A DNA stretch of 64,000 bases from Oscheius tipulae (lineage: Eukaryota > Nematoda > Chromadorea > Rhabditida > Rhabditidae). The stretch spans positions 3,844,001 through 3,908,000 of the forward strand of contig JASJZH010000006.1 of NCBI GenBank assembly GCA_037178975.1. Reading direction: 5' to 3'. Both the position numbers and the translations under genes were made by a program. The notes beneath the pieces were generated by a model. The model saw nothing but the letters and a program-made list of their open reading frames with translations. It made no database searches and was not told where the DNA came from. Each line of letters begins with the position of its first letter. The stretch's first letter is position 1. Below are positions 11,601 through 22,740 of the stretch, piece by piece.

Positions 11601-12206
11601 AGAGGATGTTGGAATATCCGAAGGAGGCGACTCGACTCCTGAGGATCCGTCAGAACCTATAGAACTACATACTCTATCTATTCAAAATATGAACATGCTA
11701 CGCTCGAATACGATATTAAATTACACATGAGGAGTTTAAGCAAACGAAATCGGAGTATTGGGCGCGTGGCAGCCTCAGCATTGAAGCGATAATGGATAGG
11801 CCTTGAACTAAGCCATTCTTTGCCTTCCGCAAACAGAAACCGTGAAGCCGGATGCAAAATAGGCTGCTTACTGCTTGTGACCAAAATTTGCAGATCCACG
11901 TACCTCGTCTATTGGACCAGTTCTGACAACGCCATTTTTCTCCCTTGGTAGAATGCTCGTCGTCGGCATCACGATGGTTGCCATTATCCAAATCTAGACC
12001 TGAATTACTATGATTGTCTCAGAACAGAGCACACACCACATACCTTCGTCGATATCCGGCATACTCTTTGGTATGAAGCCAATGCTGTTGTTGTTGTGGA
12101 TAAAAGCAGGCGAATGTGATGAGCGAGCAGATAAATTCGAGAGCGAGGAAGAACGGTTGCCTGTAATTGACGTATATTTTGAGCGCGTGGAGTAGAGGAA
12201 GAACAT
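5607..12206 (-). CDS. hlb-1: Liprin-beta (three SAM domains, coiled coil)
   Basis: Liprin-beta proteins are cytoplasmic scaffolds that pair with liprin-alpha at presynaptic and adhesion sites. The coiled-coil exons (about 8780-8050) read VSVLTEQVSAQKEKIRDLEAL, LMAEMSNLKLKYATLEKEKS and DEMDQMRTALQRLIADNEAK, closely matching PPFIBP1. A basic linker (about 7390-6850) precedes SAM1 (about 6820-6520, HRKRLRVLLKNIEDD), SAM2 (WLEEIGLPQYKDIFTENVVD, about 6440-6190) and SAM3 (LADVLKIPAHKTLIRRHLTH, about 6150-5870). The tail ends GSIQYSAQ with TGA at 5609-5607. Upstream exons at about 9440-9190, 10340-10020, 10610-10360, 11650-11430 and 12206-11920 are Ser/Pro-rich and splice-bordered; the one reading LETSLKIMKWMSGDS may equal the N-terminal liprin-beta helix. 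Assignment of exons above 8.9 kb, and the ATG at 12206, are tentative. An intron at 8657-8690 is only 34 nt. Confidence 0.8.
9511..9595 (-). repeat. Degenerate tRNA-like / SINE-like fragment
   Basis: On the minus strand the segment ends GGGTTCGAATTCCACTCGGCA-like sequence, with a B-box (GGTTCGAATTC) and a possible acceptor-stem 3' strand CTCGGCA. The matching 5' strand and a good A-box are not seen, so it is not a functional tRNA as far as I can tell. It lies in an intron of the liprin-beta gene. Confidence 0.3.
9689..9719. repeat. Short inverted repeat
   Basis: TCTAAAAGCAT at 9689-9699 is the exact reverse complement of 9709-9719, with a 9-nt loop. It lies in an intron of the liprin-beta gene. 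Confidence 0.6.
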
Positions 12207-15200
12207 TATTGGCACAGAGAGAAGGCCGTTCTGAGTCAGCGAACGGTGGCGACACGCACCTGGTAGCCGATCGAAATTTGGTTTGAGATTTTAGAGCTCA
12301 TGTAAAATGAGCTAGTGTAGCAATACCCCCACAAAAGCGCATCAACCAATGCTATATAAACACGAACCAGTGTGAACCGCCCAGACCACTTGACAGCAAA
12401 ATGAAAAGGTTCATACGTGTAGTCAGCATCAAGAGTAAATACGGGCTTCCTATTTCTCATTTTTCAGGTAGCAAATTGACTCAGCTTAAAGCTCTAAGAG
12501 TAGTAATACTAAAAGAAAAAAAAATTAAAGCGAAAAACAGGTCCTAACGTATGTTTTATTTCAAATGAAAATAGACTTTCTTCCACTGTTTGCTTGTAAT
12601 AAGGCTGTAGTTAATCACACTGATAACCTAACATCAAAGGCAATCAGCGTCATAAAACGGAGCCGGAGTGTGGGAAAGCGACACTTTCCACACACGGACT
12701 TTTAATACAGATTTTCTCAATCGAATATCTTGTGCTATAAAATATGAGCGCGTTGTTGGGCTAATGATTCGGAAGAAAGACCAGTTCAAGAATAGTAGTT
12801 GAAACGATTGGGCAATCGGACGTCACTTATATGGTTAAAGAAGGATCGTCCCAGGCAGAAAGTGGAACCGGGATGCAGCTGTACAGAGTAAAAAGACGTA
12901 AAGTTCGTACAACTGAGAGACTCGGGCGAATGTAAACGCTTATCTACAATATGCCTGCAATAGATTTGCAATGGTTTTCAAAAATACTATGTTTTGCAAC
13001 TATCACAGGTAGCATTCTCTTGGAAATAGTCATAGGTAGGCCGAGATCAGTTCTCAGTTTGAACTAAACCTAGATATGGAATGTGCTGAAGACCCTCTTG
13101 AAAGAGAAGAGTATATTGAACAGAGTGGTAGAGACGGAAAGTCAAGTGGTCACAAACTAGTAGAAAATGCATGCCTAGTAGGAGAGTTTTTTGTTCAAGT
13201 GAAAGTCGTGAGAATACGGCGCTAAATGATTAAGAATCAGCTGAGAATGTTGACAGATTAGGTGCGATATAACAGGTTCGAACTGTCTCCTTCAACTCAC
13301 CATTGTCTCTCATCGAGGCCTCCAACTCCTCCAGCTCTTGCATAGCTGTAGACAGTAAAAGGTTGGCTTCGGCGAAGCCATCCATCTGGAACTTTCAAAC
13401 TGCTGTTGTATCAAAAGTAGGGTAAAAATAAAGAGGGGGGCTTTCGGGAATTGTTCTCGCCACATATGTTGGTTGCTAGTAAAAGAACAAAGGACCATCT
13501 GCCTAGTCCCGGCAATTAACAGTCTACTTTGCTGAATAATTCCATTAAGACCCATGAGAGCATCTTAGAATTTGACCGTAGCCATAAATAGAGTCGGTAC
13601 AGGGCAGCGCAGGAGAACAAGTGTAGCCGAGCTGTGCTAAGTACACATATAGAAGAAGGAGAGGCTAGTCGTATTTGCGCGACATAACAGTTCTGTCCGT
13701 TGGATTATATGCTCTGAGAAACTCGTTGTCAGAATTGGGAGAAAAGGAAAGACACTCAGACTGGTAGAGCTTATTTTTTATCGCAATAAGCTTCACAATG
13801 ACCGGCAATAAGGCCTGACCTGCAGAAGAGCATGGACATGGGTGTTAAACGATATAGATAAGGATCAGGTATAAAAAGGGAGGAGTAGAAGTGAGAGGTG
13901 CGGACGGCGATCTGATTAGATATTCGTAATGTCCACAATAAGTCTAAGTGGACAAGTTTGCGCCCCTAGGGTGATAGCAGTCTGCTTTTCTAGACAGAGG
14001 TCACTGCAGATACAGACGAAAAAAGCTGTCAACGGACTGCACCCAGTCCTATCAGTTACGACATCTCCGCTGCCAATCAAAGAAATGCCATAATTACAGA
14101 CGCGGTCGGAGGGCAACTGTCAAAATCGTATGGAAAAGAAGTAACGCGCAATCATCTTAATTTTGAAAAACCGTTGAGCGCGGCTCTGACGCATTTGTTA
14201 GGAGCCCGGCCCCGAGGGTAAATACAGAAGCGCTGGCTGAAACAATTGAACAATGGCCAAATTCACTGGAGTGCTCCTCTGAAAACGTCTCTATAAATTA
14301 GCCAACGGGTGCGAACGGCTTTAGACTAATGCAATTGAGACGATCCGGCGAAACTTAGCCTGGAAACTGGCTTTCGCTAATCTTTCTAACCTAAGCTGCA
14401 AACTATACGGTGCTTTCGAAGAATAGGTTTGACTTGGCTTGACAACGAGAGTGTGTCAAGAGTATTTGATTTGACCGACGCAAACGAGTGATCCGCCGGT
14501 CTGTACGATAAGAGCAAAGCTGCAGAAAACTTTCTGCACAATCTGAGATGTCGAGCCACAAAATGCCTTAGTTCTGTGCCAGAAAACTTTGAAAGGAATG
14601 AAGAAAGACAAAGTTAAGACAGGAAGAGAGAAAATAGGCTGTTAGTCTGCATTCATCGTTCATCGTGGATAGAATCCGTGACATGTGTGGAGCGGGAAAT
14701 GAGATGCTAAGATGGGCACCAAAGGCTCCAATTTCCCGCCAGGAGGACCCAAGGCGTTAGGGACAGATGCGGATCAGCTGTTTTCATAAAGGAGCGACAG
14801 GTGTTTCCTTTTGAAGATAGAATCTTTTTATTAAAAGAGGAGGACACCGAAAGAGAGGCTGAAACGATCCCCGACTGTGAGTCAAGTTCGTTTTAGTGCT
14901 GAAGGTGTGTGGACAATGCCGGTGGGAAATGTGTTGCAATGGTGGCACTGCCAGATCATAATGTGCAGCAGTTGCTGGCTGTTGATGCACAAAAAATCTC
15001 TAAGCAAGACTTAACACGCATGTTGCAGAGAAAAGGGCAAAAAAAAAATGCAAAAAGAGAATACGCAAATAAGCGCGGGAAAAGATTTCCGTGAATGGGC
15101 ATAGCATAAAATACAGTCACCTGTGAGGGTCACGCAATGACCCAATCGATCCTCTGCATTTAGGCGCGCATAAGAGTGCAATGACCTGAGAGACGCTGCA

Positions 15201-15879
15201 GGATCACGACATAAAAGTCGCAAGGGTTATTGTTCTGCTGATTTAACTTCTAGCCGAACGGGACTCGTTGTCGATTAGACGCGCGACTTGTCCGCGCACG
15301 TGTTGAGGGCGCAGAGTACAATCGGACTGTCCGAAACGAAAAAAAAAACTTTGCATTCTCTGAAGGAATAATCTCTTTAGATGTTGCGCAAATGCGTCTG
15401 AGAGACAAGTTATTAAGTCTTGAATGGTTTGAATACAATGGCATGAAAGATGTGCTTTGTTCTGAATCTTAGAGTGATATTTTGAAGTTGCGCTTTGAGT
15501 CACAGCAACAAACGTAAAAGTTCGTTTCGACTCGGAGAACAGAACCCGTTATCAAGCCTGGCCATAAATTAGCGACAGATTTTTCCGCTGACCAGCCACC
15601 GCAATGCTGCCGAGTTGTTGGATAAAGTAGAGTTGTCTAATGTTCAATTGATTTTCGTCGAATCAACACTTTTATTGCAACTGGAAAAATATGACCACAT
15701 TCGCGGAAATACAAAATGGGGATCAGAAAATTGTAAAGTCATGTGTACTGCGTGGCAGTATTGGGGGATTCGACCCGAATAGATGTGATAGAGAAGAGGA
15801 TTATCTCTGGAAACGTTTGAGATACGGACAAGCTCATAGAAGCGAGATGGGGTTGTTACAGAAAGAATAGGGAAGTATT
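12207..15879. other. Gene-poor 3.7 kb
   Basis: I find no supportable coding exon between the proposed liprin-beta 5' end and the innexin stop. Open frames here are short and have no domain or splice support. It could hold further liprin-beta 5' exons, its promoter and the innexin 3' UTR. Confidence 0.4.
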
Positions 15880-17939
15880 CTAGACATCGATTTTTCCGCT
15901 GTCCGGAGCCATAAGACCACGAGCCTCCAGTCCCTTGGAAAGGTCCGTGAGATAGGGCTTCTCGGCAGAGTAGAGGTACTCGCGAGGGCCATCTCCGAAT
16001 CCGGGGGAAGTCGACTTGGTCATGGAGATCTCCTTGGCCATTTCCAGATAATCGTTGAACATCTTGATTGTGAGATCCTTGGCAACCATGGTTCCACAAT
16101 GGGACTCAATGAATCGAAGCAGGAGGACACCGTCTAAATTATAAGAATGATAGCTAAGACATAAGATCCAACCAGGACGAAGAGCTCCGTTGACAAACTG
16201 CTTAATAGCTTGACGGAAGATGGGGTCATCACGATTATTATCCAGAGACATCAAGCAAAACTTGGCATTCTTTTCGCGGAGACTGTGCATGGCCACGTGG
16301 GCGAACGTGTAGATCACGTTGATCATGGTGGAGACGGCAACGAAGACAAACCAAAACCTTGAAATCGATTTGATGAGCTAATATCTCTGATCTCCTACCA
16401 GAGGAAGAGGAAGATCTTCTCGTTGAACATGTTGAGCATGAGGACACACTGAACGGTGTAGCGGTGGATGTTGGCCAAGCGACGAATGCGGAAGTCACAG
16501 AGCGTAACACGAGGGAAGACTCCAGACTCGGCCCATTCTCGTCCACTCCACAGATCGGTCAGGGTCTGAACGGAAGTTTCATCATGAACTACAGGAACAC
16601 TTACTTCCCAGCCCCAGAAGGTGTACTCGGATCCGAGAAAGCGGTTCATAATGTACAGTTGGGCGATTACGTTAAACAGGTAAAGGAACTTGACAAAGAC
16701 GTAAAGCATTGAGACGTAGGAACCGAGGGTGCGTCCGAAACTGTAATTGGTAGATTGAAAATGCAAATAACCAAAGAATACCGGAAGCAGGTGACGCGAG
16801 CAGGATTGTGATGGTTGGAACGGAAATCGAGCCATTCTTCCAAGTAAGAAGCCATGCGACCAGTCTCACGAATCCGTTCTTCTCCAGTGTGGTTGCGCAG
16901 CTTGTTGGCATCATTGATTGCGCATGTTATGTCCAGCCCTAAAACTATAAATTCAATACAGAAGGATTTCCCAGCGTAACGCGCATAATGAAAACACCAT
17001 ATGGCGTTTTTAGGAATGGATGCGCAAGCTCTAAATCAGTGTCACTAGCTGAGTAATTGTATTGAATTAAAAGATTTGACGCTTAACATACCGCTCTGAC
17101 TGTGCAGACTCTTCCAAATAAAGTTGGGTATATAAAAACAGAGAGCTTGGAGGGCAAGAACAATAGGCACCCATTGGTAGTATCCGATCTGAGCCTGAAA
17201 AGATATTATCAGACGACAAAAGTTTTATCAAACCTTGTCTCTTTCCTCAGTCTCGCCCGGGATTTCCTTGTGGAAGGGAATGAAGAAGGTGTCCTGAATG
17301 AAACAGTAGTCCTCAGCGTATTGTTCCCAGCCTCCTTTGAACTCCATTGGCATCCAGCACTGGATAGGACTGCCCACATATCTGAAAACAAAAAACAATT
17401 CAAAACGTTAGTCCATTGCTTTAAGTTTTGCTTTATTGGCCCCAAAAGGTTGTACAGATGTTCCGTTTACCACTGTTTAGAGTGGCTTGATAATTACGCA
17501 ATAGCTGATGTAAGAACACACCAATGATTTTCATACAGACATTGCATCTCTTACGTTCTCCCGAATATCACTGCCCTCATTTAGACGCGACATTGTTGAC
17601 TTTCTGATGCTATCGGACATGGTGGAGCGCTGTGAGACAAGTCTCGAGGACGACTGTTACCAGAGCCATAAACAGTGCTCAGTACAAACAAGCGTACCAT
17701 AACAGGCTGAGATCTTCAAACGAAAGATCACGGTCATAAAAGGTACGGCGACATATATGTTCACACCATGTTAAAAATAACAACAAAAACAAGACTCACT
17801 GCTTCGCGGAGACCATGATACTGAAGAACGTCAGAAGAGTGGCAGTGACGAAATAGTTTATTCGGTCCACAGTGTCGTCGATCACCTGAGGTCGGAAGAG
17901 CTGCAGGACGCTGGAGTCCAGGAACGGAACCCCAAGCAT
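15880..17939 (-). CDS. inx-3: Innexin, INX-3-like gap-junction subunit
   Basis: Innexins are four-pass membrane proteins that form invertebrate gap junctions. The N-terminus ([10 protein letters not shown]...[16 protein letters not shown]) is followed by the signature [13 protein letters not shown], with the intron splitting the Gln codon (donor after CA near 17808, acceptor near 17384). Extracellular loop 1 reads [18 protein letters not shown]. Next come the second membrane span, loop 2 with [18 protein letters not shown], the [22 protein letters not shown] span, and a cytoplasmic tail ending SGKIDV with TAG at 15882-15880. Loop cysteines are present. The N-terminus and loops resemble C. elegans INX-3 more than UNC-7/UNC-9, so the symbol is by similarity from memory. 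A separate 66-nt exon-like stretch at 17555-17620 lies inside the first intron. Confidence 0.9.
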
Positions 17940-18242
17940 CCTTCGAGCTGAAAGTTTGAAATGTTTTGATGTAGTCAAACTAAAGCGATGTGATGGTTTA
18001 AAACAAGTATCGTATAAACAGAGAAAAGCAGGATATGGGTTTGGCACGTACAGATAGGCGTCGTCCTACGAGAAAGGACACCTGCGGGGACGAGACATCC
18101 TTGAACTTGTCCGAGTCGACAAGAATAGGCGTGAGAACACAAAAATGACCATAGTTACATCTCAGACCAATAGTTTACAGGGACCACACCTTGGCAAGAC
18201 GACCCCTGAGCTTTCGGGACTGCGCGGGGTGTCGGGAGAGCT

Positions 18243-18288
18243 ATGCAAATGGAGAAATGGCAGGCGGGGTCAGCGGTCAGCGCTGACC
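18243..18288. promoter_or_regulatory. Octamer and palindrome upstream of innexin
   Basis: ATGCAAAT at 18243-18250 equals the POU-factor octamer consensus. At 18275-18288 GGTCAGCGCTGACC is a perfect 14-bp palindrome, preceded directly by another GGTCAGC copy (18268-18274). It lies about 300 bp upstream of the innexin start. A regulatory role is inference. Confidence 0.3.
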
Positions 18289-19837
18289 ATTGCTGCAATC
18301 GATGAACGGACCATCTGACTATTAGGCACGTAGCGCGGATGGCTTGCCAGCAGATGTCTTGGGTCCTTCTGGACGCGTTTATTCAATGGGTATTTGGTTC
18401 TGTGTGGCGACTCGGACAGTATCAGGTTTGACAACAACACGTTAAAAATAGTCATCTGTTTGGCAGCAGAAGCGGCAGAAGTAAGCAGAAAGTCCAAATA
18501 GTATTCCCTTTCATTATCATAGACAAACTAGGACTGTATAAACAGGATTGTAGAAAAGGAAATTTCGCGTTTTGGAACAAAAGTGCATCCGTACTGTCTC
18601 ACTCATCGTCTTTTTGTTCCTACTATTTCATAAAATCTCGAAACTGATGAGCTACTATCATGACGTTTGAGTATTTACTATGGCCGAAAGGTGTGAATAG
18701 ACTTTTCGCAATGTCCAAGATCTAGTTTGTAGGTATTCAAATAGATAAGCACAATCATAGGATCTGGCGGTCAGACCTACAGATAATTAATCTTAATGGC
18801 GTAAAGAGAACAGCTGGGTAAGGAACGCCAGTTGCTTGATGGCGGCTCTACTTTTGAATAGTCGACGGGGGAGGGACCATATAGCAGGCTGGCAGGATTA
18901 AAGTAGGTTCTTAGACATCTTACTGATTTTTTCGGTTCCCAGTCATTCACTATGAGCAACGGATAGGTCATTAATGAGAGATTAAGCCTGATTCACAGAG
19001 TCTGTGAAACAGCTAGACAAAGGCGCAAAAGTCTTTGCAGAACGAAGCTAGCAACCTTTGGCGGTGGGTAGAGGGTGATTCTGTGGCAATAGATGCAGGC
19101 CTTTTGCCGTCTATTAATGACATCATGAGAAGTCCTACAACTTCAAGATTTTTTGTAATATGAGTAGTCATTACGCGTAAAAAGTAAAAAACAAACATTA
19201 ACTCGCTAGTATCTGGTTTGCTGCCCGAATGATGGATATCAGAACTGACTTCTCACCTAGCGCGTCAAGTCGGTATCATCAAACTATCAGATTCCTTTAG
19301 TGTTACGTATACCCAACCTATACGGAAATGCAACAGCTTTACGTGAGTGTTTTGATAGCCGTTAGGACAAATAGTCATAAGTCGGGCCTACAACAATCAC
19401 TCTCACGGGAATTAACGCCATAGATAAGCACTTTGTGTGGTCAGAAATAATTATGTATAAAACTCAAACTTAGCTGTAAAATTTACATCTGAATCTCATC
19501 GCGTGTCGAACTGCCATATATGTTCAATACTAGGGTGAACATACACACTCATAGCGCGAACGGACCAGCATGCTTATAAAGGATGTGACTGTGATCAAAA
19601 ATTTTAAAAAATTGCAAAGGAGCAGTGAAAAACTCAGATTCAGGAATGATCCAGTCACCTCGGGACTATTGGGTTACCCATTGAAAAGAGGCAGACGGTT
19701 CTGTTGTACATACGAGAAAATCATCGGACAAACGGTGCGAATTGAAAATACTCAAGATATCATGCGTCTTGATGAAAACAGGAATGGAAAGAAGTGTTGA
19801 CAACTGTAGGAAAAGAAAGTGCAGTCTGCGGGTAAGC

Positions 19838-19907
19838 TACTCTAACATCTGCGCAGAGCCCGTTTTGCCGTCGTCAGAAGATAAAAAGAGCGGCGGATGT
19901 TAGAGTA
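19838..19907. repeat. 70-bp element with 12-bp terminal inverted repeats
   Basis: TACTCTAACATC at 19838-19849 is the exact reverse complement of 19896-19907, and pairing continues imperfectly inward (GCGC / GCGGC). The size suggests a tiny MITE-like element or a hairpin. No target-site duplication is obvious. Confidence 0.45.
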
Positions 19908-20558
19908 CAATCACTACTGTGCTCGATTCGTTTAATGTGTGCCAGGGTGCTTGAGAAAGCGACCGAGATTAAGCTAACAAACAGCGGATACAGATCCGAA
20001 ATTTGAGGTTTCGGAAACGAGACTCCACGAACAGACCGTACATAATTCAGTTGAGAGTAAAAGTGGCAAAGGAAACAAGCAAGTTAGGTATTTTCTGCCA
20101 GAGTTCACTTAATTGCTACTGTACCACTTGCATATTAATGTTGAGTACCTAGAATAGTCAAAAGTTGTACAGTTATTATGATGAATGAATCGTGAAGAGT
20201 TGATACCGCGAAGTGCAAACGAGGAGGCGAGAAGTAGCTTTAGGAGCCGGTGGGTAAACTGACCCCGGGCTACTTCCCACTGTACAAAAGCCCTTTCTGA
20301 TGGCGAAGACGACACAACTCTCCAACTGTAATTTATGGCATCGCGCAACCGCCGTTCAGCCTTTGTGATGCTCCTATAAATTTTGGAAACTTTTGCAAAC
20401 CATCTGAGAGACCGCCATAGCCAAGGTACGTACGACCCTTCGACCTTATCAAACAATAACAAGAAATCGATTGTACCCGGGCGACTGTTCTATCATTCTT
20501 TTATAGACCCACGTGGAGCTACTTGTAGCATCCTTTTTCATTGTTCCCAGTCGAAACA

Positions 20559-21574
20559 ATGTCCGATGATATTCTAGTCAAAGTCGAGGATGGAATTTAT
20601 TGGATTACTTTCAATAAAGAAAAAAAATTCAACTCGATCACTGGAGACGTAAGTACGTTGATGATTGTTAACAATTTTAGATGTACCGAGCCCTTTGTGC
20701 AGCGTTTGACTCTGCACAAGAAGATGACGATGTTGTATTGACAGTAATGACAGGTATGAGTTTTTTTAAAGCGGTTATGACCCAGAATTTTGAGGGAATG
20801 GTTTGTACTACTGTGCTGGTAGTGATTTCACTCCAGCAGAGTTGGCGGCCGAAGCAGAATACAACTCGGATAAGGGATTGGACAATTACGGTCCTTACAA
20901 GCTATGGGCAGACAGACTCATCCGTCACAAGAAACCTCTGATTGCTTTGGTGAATGGCCCGGCAGTTGGGATCGGAGTCACAAGCCTGGCTCTTTGTGAC
21001 GCGGTTTTCGCTTCCGACAAAGTATTTCTCTAGTATATAGAGTCCTTCATTCAATACCGATTTAGGCTACGTTTTGGTGCCCTTTCACGCAGCTGGGACT
21101 GAACCCAGAAGCGGCGTCCAGTATAACTTTTGTTCACACACTCGGCTATAACAAGGTAATATTTATACTCGTCCTCTCCGAATGAGATGAATGCAGGCAG
21201 CTCGGTTGGCACTGTTTGCAGAGAAAATGACAGCGGAGGAGGCGTACGTCGCGGGGCTTGTCACAAAGGTAAAGCAAGATTTCGACGGAATCAATCTAAG
21301 TTCCAGGTGATTCCGCACTCGAAATTCCAAGAGGAAACGAGGGAAATTGTCCAAAGATACTCCAAGTTGGCAAAGTACAGTATGTGGGACTCGAAAAAAC
21401 TCCTTCGTCCTGCTCATGTTGTCGAGGAGCTTCTAACTGCCAACCGTCGAGAATACGAGGTGCTCTTTTTCTTGTTTCAACTTCACTGTTCCTATTTAGG
21501 TGCTCATGAATCTTATGTCATCGGAAGAGACTCTGAACAGAATCATGTCCAAATTCACCAAGTCAAAGATGTAG
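20559..21574 (+). CDS. Enoyl-CoA delta isomerase / enoyl-CoA hydratase family protein
   Basis: This crotonase-fold enzyme shifts the double bond of 3-enoyl-CoA to 2-enoyl-CoA in beta-oxidation of unsaturated fatty acids. Exons join as MSDDILVKVEDGIYWITFNK..., YYCAGSDFTPAEL (the oxyanion-hole loop), KKPLIALVNGPAVGIGVTSL (CoA-binding/oxyanion segment), TFWCPFTQLGLNPEAASS (catalytic Glu region of ECI2-type isomerases) and a C-terminal helix region. It ends FTKSKM, a plausible variant PTS1 peroxisomal signal. The first intron (20649-20680) is only 32 nt. There is no N-terminal ACBP domain, unlike vertebrate ECI2. The ATG at 20559 follows a TTCCCAG sequence. I am confident of the family and less so of the isomerase/hydratase distinction. 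Confidence 0.88.
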
Positions 21575-21662
21575 ACTCTGGTTTTTGTATCTGTTCCTTG
21601 CGATTGATTGGCTCTACAAATTAGCTCGAATCTGAGAACGTTGTTTTTTTTGCGCATTTTGA

Positions 21663-21676
21663 TGTGTATATAAATA
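21663..21676 (+). promoter_or_regulatory. TATA-like box
   Basis: GTATATAAATAT lies about 35 nt upstream of the ATG at 21708. It also lies in the 3' flank of the isomerase gene. Promoter use is inferred from position. Confidence 0.35.
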
Positions 21677-21707
21677 TGAGCTGTTAATCAAAAACCTCGC
21701 TCCTGTC

Positions 21708-22428
21708 ATGTCCGCCAATAATGTTATCCTCCAGAGAGTTCTTCCAGCATTTCTTGAACAAGTAAAATTTGTCCAATCTGCTGACTCGTTGTTCCTTGGT
21801 GTGGAACACATCAAGGTACCACCGAATTGAAACAGATCCACATGATAACAGCAAAACGATGCACCGGCAGCTGAGGAGATTTCCGTCTCGTTCCATGGAG
21901 TCAACTACTCGGCAACTCCTGTTAAGGTTGACTGCTTGATACCTATCGTAAATCTGTTTTTAGATAGACAAGTTCGAATGTACTAAACTGTTCACAATGG
22001 AAGATCTCCAGAAGCATCTGGGAGCTGGCGCGAAGATGCAAGTCTTTGCTGTTAGCCAAAGCAAAGTCATTGTTTTGATGGTGGACAAAAGTTTTGATCA
22101 GATACTTTGCTTTGCCAAGAAGTTAATCTAATGCTTGAAGTTTATTTGTTAGACACTGAGTCTTATAGGTTACAACTTCGGAAAACCTGATGTACAGCAT
22201 TGCAGCCATCGAAATGTGCGATATGGGAACTGGAAGAGGAAAAGCCCTTTCAATTTGTTACAATTGGTTTTTTTTATTACCGAGATCGAAAAGATACGCC
22301 TGCCGCTAGCTCTGACAGGCGGGTTCACGATGACTGCTCGTAATGAAGGAGATACACTTCGCATTGACATCTACAGCAAGGACCTCATCCACGCCGCTGC
22401 CAACAAAGGTCTTCGTGTTGCCTTCTAA
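21708..22428 (+). CDS. Small unrecognised protein (about 160 aa)
   Basis: I do not recognise this gene. Reading splice signals gives exons MSANNVILQRVLPAFLEQ... to 21814, EISVSFHGVNYSATPVK, IDKFECTKLFTMEDLQKH...VIVLM, VTTSENLMYSIAAIEMC..., and a last exon LTGGFTMTARNEGDTLRIDI ending GLRVAF with TAA at 22426-22428. Phases agree if the last intron runs from GTTACA to CGCTAG just before 22311. It has no signal peptide or membrane segment, so it is probably cytosolic. It starts about 130 nt after the isomerase stop and has its own TATA-like box; it could be a downstream operon gene or independent. Confidence 0.55.
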
Positions 22429-22740
22429 CTGCTAAACGTTTTAATGCTCGTCGCACACAAAAAGTTGCATACCATGTGTACAGTTCATTTCACATTTATT
22501 CTTTCATATAAAGATCACAGACCCTGATCAATATCTTATGTTATTAGCAGAAAGCACGGTTGAAACACCGGAGAATAGGCCCCGTTGATGACACACCAAT
22601 TGGGAAAGGAAATAAATTAGTTGAGAAACCACCTCATCGAGATATCTCATGTAAGACGCGGTAAACTAGGTGCATTAGGAGATCGTCGGTCAGCATCACC
22701 TGTAATTTCAGTTTAAGAACTTGTTCTTTGAACGTACTGC

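Larger units (their letters stand above)
17940..20558. other. Divergent intergenic region between innexin and isomerase
   Basis: No coding gene is supported. Minus-strand sequence at 18050-18120 reads open (LVDSDKFKDVSSPQ) and ends at a GTACGT donor, so it may be a 5' exon of the innexin, probably UTR. The region also has an octamer ATGCAAAT (18243-18250), a palindrome (18268-18288) and a short inverted repeat (19838-19907). These are candidate regulatory or small mobile sequences. Confidence 0.4.

Noticed and set aside
12668-12705. Imperfect hairpin around CTTTCCACAC
   Set aside because: Arms are short and contain a bulge; not distinguishable from chance.
16395-17445. Several long frames overlapping the innexin on both strands
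   Set aside because: They are read-throughs or shadows of true innexin exons, which together give a full innexin.
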